A DNA stretch of 46,198 bases from Burkholderiales bacterium Ga0074133. GTDB lineage: Bacteria; Pseudomonadota; Gammaproteobacteria; Burkholderiales; Burkholderiaceae_C. Positions 44,570 to 46,198 of this stretch are shown here, in pieces. The translations under genes were made by a program, and so were the position numbers. How positions within the stretch are numbered: the stretch's first letter is position 1; the number at the start of each line of letters is the position of its first letter. Where the stretch lies: positions 1 to 46,198 of the forward strand of contig LNEG01000195.1 of NCBI GenBank assembly GCA_001464865.1, written 5' to 3'. The notes beneath the pieces were generated by a model, which worked only from the letters and a program-made list of their open reading frames with translations, had not been told where the DNA came from and searched no databases.

Positions 44570-44625
44570 TGGTGCCGGAGAGATGAATCGAACACCCGAC
44601 CTTCTCATTACGAATTTTCTCCGGC
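44570..44625 (-). pseudogene. tRNA-Thr(CGU) remnant, D-arm missing; probable attachment site
   Basis: The minus strand has the complete 3' half of a tRNA-Thr: anticodon loop with CGT (44610-44612), TGAGA anticodon stem strand, T-arm GGGTG-TTCGATT-CATCT, acceptor CTCCGGC and ACCA. The 5' anticodon stem strand and D-arm are absent. A GCCGGAG at 44619-44625 exactly complements the acceptor, so either 22 or so bases were deleted from a whole gene or an element border happens to restore it. The T-stem keeps pairing through a T-A pair. Confidence 0.8.
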
Positions 44626-44920
44626 GGATAAAGCAAAAACAAACTGGAAGCTCAGCGAACGTAAGTCGTTGTCGCTGTTGAAGTTTCCACACTCGGCGGT
44701 GGAGGTGGTTGCACCGCAACCTCCTGCCCAACGCTCCATGAGTGTGCCAGAGCTGTGCCATGCGGATCGACGCGCTGCGCCAGCCAGGAGCCGAGGCCCG
44801 CCAGTGCTTCCGGCTACATGCGATAAAGCGCAACACAGCGGCTTTGCCTGCGTTGGCGCCGTCGAACGCGACTTCAGGCTTATTTCCCCACGGCAAGTTT
44901 TCAGGCTGCTAGCCCATTGA
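44626..44920. other. Region between the tRNA-Thr remnant and the first island terminator
   Basis: 295 bp without a supported gene. A minus-strand frame contains TLMERWAGG, faintly like an integrase C-terminus, but the rest does not match. Could be decayed element sequence. Confidence 0.35.
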
Positions 44921-44959
44921 AAGAGGCGTCTTCCCCTACGAAGACGCCTCTTCTTTTTT
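44921..44959 (+). terminator. Strong intrinsic terminator in the island
   Basis: AAGAGGCGTCTTC (44921-44933) pairs perfectly with GAAGACGCCTCTT (44940-44952); C and TTTTTT follow. No gene is seen just upstream, so it may mark the end of a lost gene or insulate the element. Confidence 0.88.
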
Positions 44960-45080
44960 GGCTGTTCGACATCGCACTTTCCCGCAGCTTATCGCCCCGT
45001 GACCGCATTGGACGCCATCGGCACGATTCGGGGCGTTGGTCGACACAACACGCAATTCAACAGATCAAAGGAGCCTAACC

Positions 45081-45470
45081 ATGGCACGACATCACAACCA
45101 AGTTCCGTCCTTCAGCACATTTGCAGGATCGGCGTCCCCTTACGGCGCCGTCACCATTAATCGCTTCACGCCGATGCACGGGCTTCACTCCATGGCGCAA
45201 GCCCAAACGCCGGAGCAAATCGAGATGGCTCCAACTTCGCGGTACTTGCCCATCAAGAAGATGGCCTTGGCTTACAGCGACTTTGTCAGCGAAGGGGCGT
45301 TGCGCCACTTGGTATGGCAAGCGGAGGCGTATGAAAAAGCTCCCAAATCGGGGCTCAAGTCCAACGGCTTCTTGGCCGTCATCGTCCGGCCACCAGGCCA
45401 ACGAAAGGTTCTTCTTGACCGTGTCGAGTTCGAGAAGTGGCTGACCTCACAACAACGCAACGCACGCTGA
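45081..45470 (+). CDS. Excisionase/HTH-type DNA-binding protein (putative)
   Basis: A 129-residue protein with an excellent ribosome-binding site (AAAGGAG, seven bases before ATG). After a 45-residue flexible start comes SDFVSEGALRHLVWQAEAYE, then NGFLAVIVRPPGQRKVLLDR and VEFEKWLTSQQ. The order EGALRHLV...GFLAVIVR...RKVLLD...FEKWL resembles small winged-helix proteins that accompany integrases (AlpA/Xis-like, E-G-x-L-R-x-x-x-F then R-K-V-L-I-D). I infer an excisionase or recombination directionality factor. It lies 460 bases inside the tRNA-Thr border. No integrase is in view. Confidence 0.65.
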   Translation: MARHHNQVPSFSTFAGSASPYGAVTINRFTPMHGLHSMAQAQTPEQIEMAPTSRYLPIKKMALAYSDFVSEGALRHLVWQAEAYEKAPKSGLKSNGFLAVIVRPPGQRKVLLDRVEFEKWLTSQQRNAR

Positions 45471-45482
45471 AGGAGCACAAGC

Positions 45483-45836
45483 ATGGAATATGTTGTTTAT
45501 GCCAATGAGCGCAAGACCGATCAGCTCATGGAGATTGCAGAGTCTCACTTCTCCATGTTTCGGAGTAGTCCGTTCTGGTTTCTTGTCTTTCAGAGTAAAG
45601 CCTACGTTGAACTTGGTAGCAAAGACGGAGCTTCCATTTTTTGCAAGTTGAATATGGATGCAGACGACGAATGTGTGTACATCCAAGAAGACGAATGGCT
45701 CTCTCTTTCAATCACGCTTCCGCAGATGCATCACTGGGAGACTGAGTTTGAGACGGCAGGGGTACCTAAATGGGTACGAATGGCCTACGGCGACATGCAC
45801 GATGCTGCGATTTTGGGATGGTTCCGTTCGCCTTGA
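45483..45836 (+). CDS. Hypothetical protein of the island
   Basis: A 117-residue protein, 12 bases after the preceding gene, with AAGGAG upstream of the ATG, so probably the same operon. It is acidic, with several Trp and Phe (FWFLVFQSKAYVELGSKD, EDEWLSLSITLPQMHHWETEF) and no signal peptide or membrane span. I do not recognise it. Its codon use is clearly more AT-rich than the core genes (for example CAT, TTT, GAT runs), suggesting recent transfer. The C-terminus overlaps the next reading frame. Confidence 0.6.
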   Translation: MEYVVYANERKTDQLMEIAESHFSMFRSSPFWFLVFQSKAYVELGSKDGASIFCKLNMDADDECVYIQEDEWLSLSITLPQMHHWETEFETAGVPKWVRMAYGDMHDAAILGWFRSP

Positions 45837-46035
45837 TGAGTTGGCAATATTTTTGAATCGCCCAGTTTCTGAGATCGCCCGAGAAATTCAGACCGCAGAT
45901 GCGAACCGGTTTGATATTGGCCAACAAATCCTGGCTCTTTCCGTGAGCATGACTTCTACTGATCCGACTGATTGGTGGATCGATGTTCGCGGCTTCTTGT
46001 TGGGGACTCTGTACAGCCGAGTGATTTCATATTGA
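45802..46035 (+). CDS. Small overlapping reading frame, possible HTH protein
   Basis: A 77-residue frame overlapping the end of the previous gene by 35 bases in another phase. It contains WDGSVRLDELAIFLNRPVSEIAREIQ, which looks like a helix-turn-helix (D-E-L-A-x-x-L-N-R-x-x-x-E-I), and ends DWWIDVRGFLLGTLYSRV. The ribosome-binding site is weak; coupling to the upstream gene or a frameshift joining the two are alternatives. Function unknown. Confidence 0.45.
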   Translation: MLRFWDGSVRLDELAIFLNRPVSEIAREIQTADANRFDIGQQILALSVSMTSTDPTDWWIDVRGFLLGTLYSRVISY

Positions 46036-46044
46036 CTTGGCTGC

Positions 46045-46109
46045 GTGGTGGCCGCCGCGAAATCAGCGGTCACCACTCCTGAAAGCAATTCGACCTCGAC
46101 GAAGAGGTC
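46045..46109 (+). other. Two hairpins before the last gene
   Basis: GTGGTGGCCGC (46045-46055) pairs with GCGGTCACCAC (46066-46076) with one G-U; GACCTC (46092-46097) pairs with GAGGTC (46104-46109). No T-run follows, so a translational or processing role for the next gene is as likely as termination. Confidence 0.4.
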
Positions 46110-46129
46110 AAAAACCAAAAAGTAAAGAC

Positions 46130-46198
46130 ATGAATCAAGAAACAAAAGAAGCCAAGCGCGTCCGCGCCGTGCAACTCGGCCAGATGCTCAAGATGGAA
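46130..46198 (+). CDS. Start of a small island gene (partial)
   Basis: An ATG at 46130 opens a frame that stays open for 23 codons to the right edge: MNQETKEAKRVRAVQ and then LGQMLKME. The residues are charged and helix-prone. The Shine-Dalgarno is weak (AAAGTAAAG). Nothing more can be said from the part visible. Confidence 0.4.
   Translation, partial: MNQETKEAKRVRAVQLGQMLKME

Noticed and set aside
44626..44896. Minus-strand frame with TLMERWAGG resembling an integrase C-terminus
   Set aside because: Only a few residues match; no catalytic Arg/His/Tyr motifs are visible.

Overview
The window looks like chromosomal DNA of a high-GC betaproteobacterium of the family Comamonadaceae, most likely Acidovorax or a close relative. 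The evidence is the gene set and order (smpB/ratA/ratB, guaB-guaA, putA beside an Lrp regulator, thrS-infC-rpmI-rplT-pheS-pheT-ihfA-merR), several Bug and DUF6352 type genes, and a dispersed short repeat with the core TTGCTAT-N(6-8)-ATAGC. This assignment is inference; no database was searched.

Layout. 1-3.6 kb: end of a DMT transporter overlapping a 3-hydroxyisobutyryl-CoA hydrolase-like gene, smpB, ratA-ratB and a DUF4124 protein. 3.8-7.0 kb: guanine nucleotide synthesis, with guaB intact but guaA broken by an apparent 28-nt deletion. 7.3-10.2 kb: a Bug receptor and an N-formylglutamate amidohydrolase facing a LysR regulator. 10.7-18.7 kb: a DUF6352 gene, putA with a divergent Lrp-type regulator, rlmD and small envelope proteins. 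18.8-20.3 kb: a Bax inhibitor-1/YccA membrane protein and a GlcG/HbpS protein.

20.4-30.9 kb is an iron uptake block: hemP, exbD, exbB, tonB, a possible 27-residue membrane peptide, bfd, a surface M66 metalloprotease with a lectin domain, an FMN hydroxy-acid oxidase, piuC and a Fiu-like siderophore receptor. Three Fur-type candidate sites and a 140-bp MITE-like palindrome lie in it. 31-35.2 kb: a SWIB protein, an RraA-like protein, an EamA transporter, a gamma-glutamylcyclotransferase-like protein and aceA behind an elaborate operator region.

35.2-43.6 kb is the translation operon. thrS is preceded by what reads as a complete leader-peptide attenuator: a 13-codon peptide with five Thr codons, then mutually exclusive 1:2, 2:3 and 3:4 pairings ending in a terminator. 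infC starts with ATC. A copy of the dispersed repeat forms a terminator-like hairpin between rplT and pheS. A tRNA-Pro(GGG) gene follows merR.

43.7-46.2 kb: an SSB-like gene, a small charged protein, then a tRNA-Thr(CGU) 3' fragment with its own terminator. Beyond it the sequence changes character: an excisionase-like HTH gene and unrecognised small genes running off the right edge. I read this as the left border of an integrative element.
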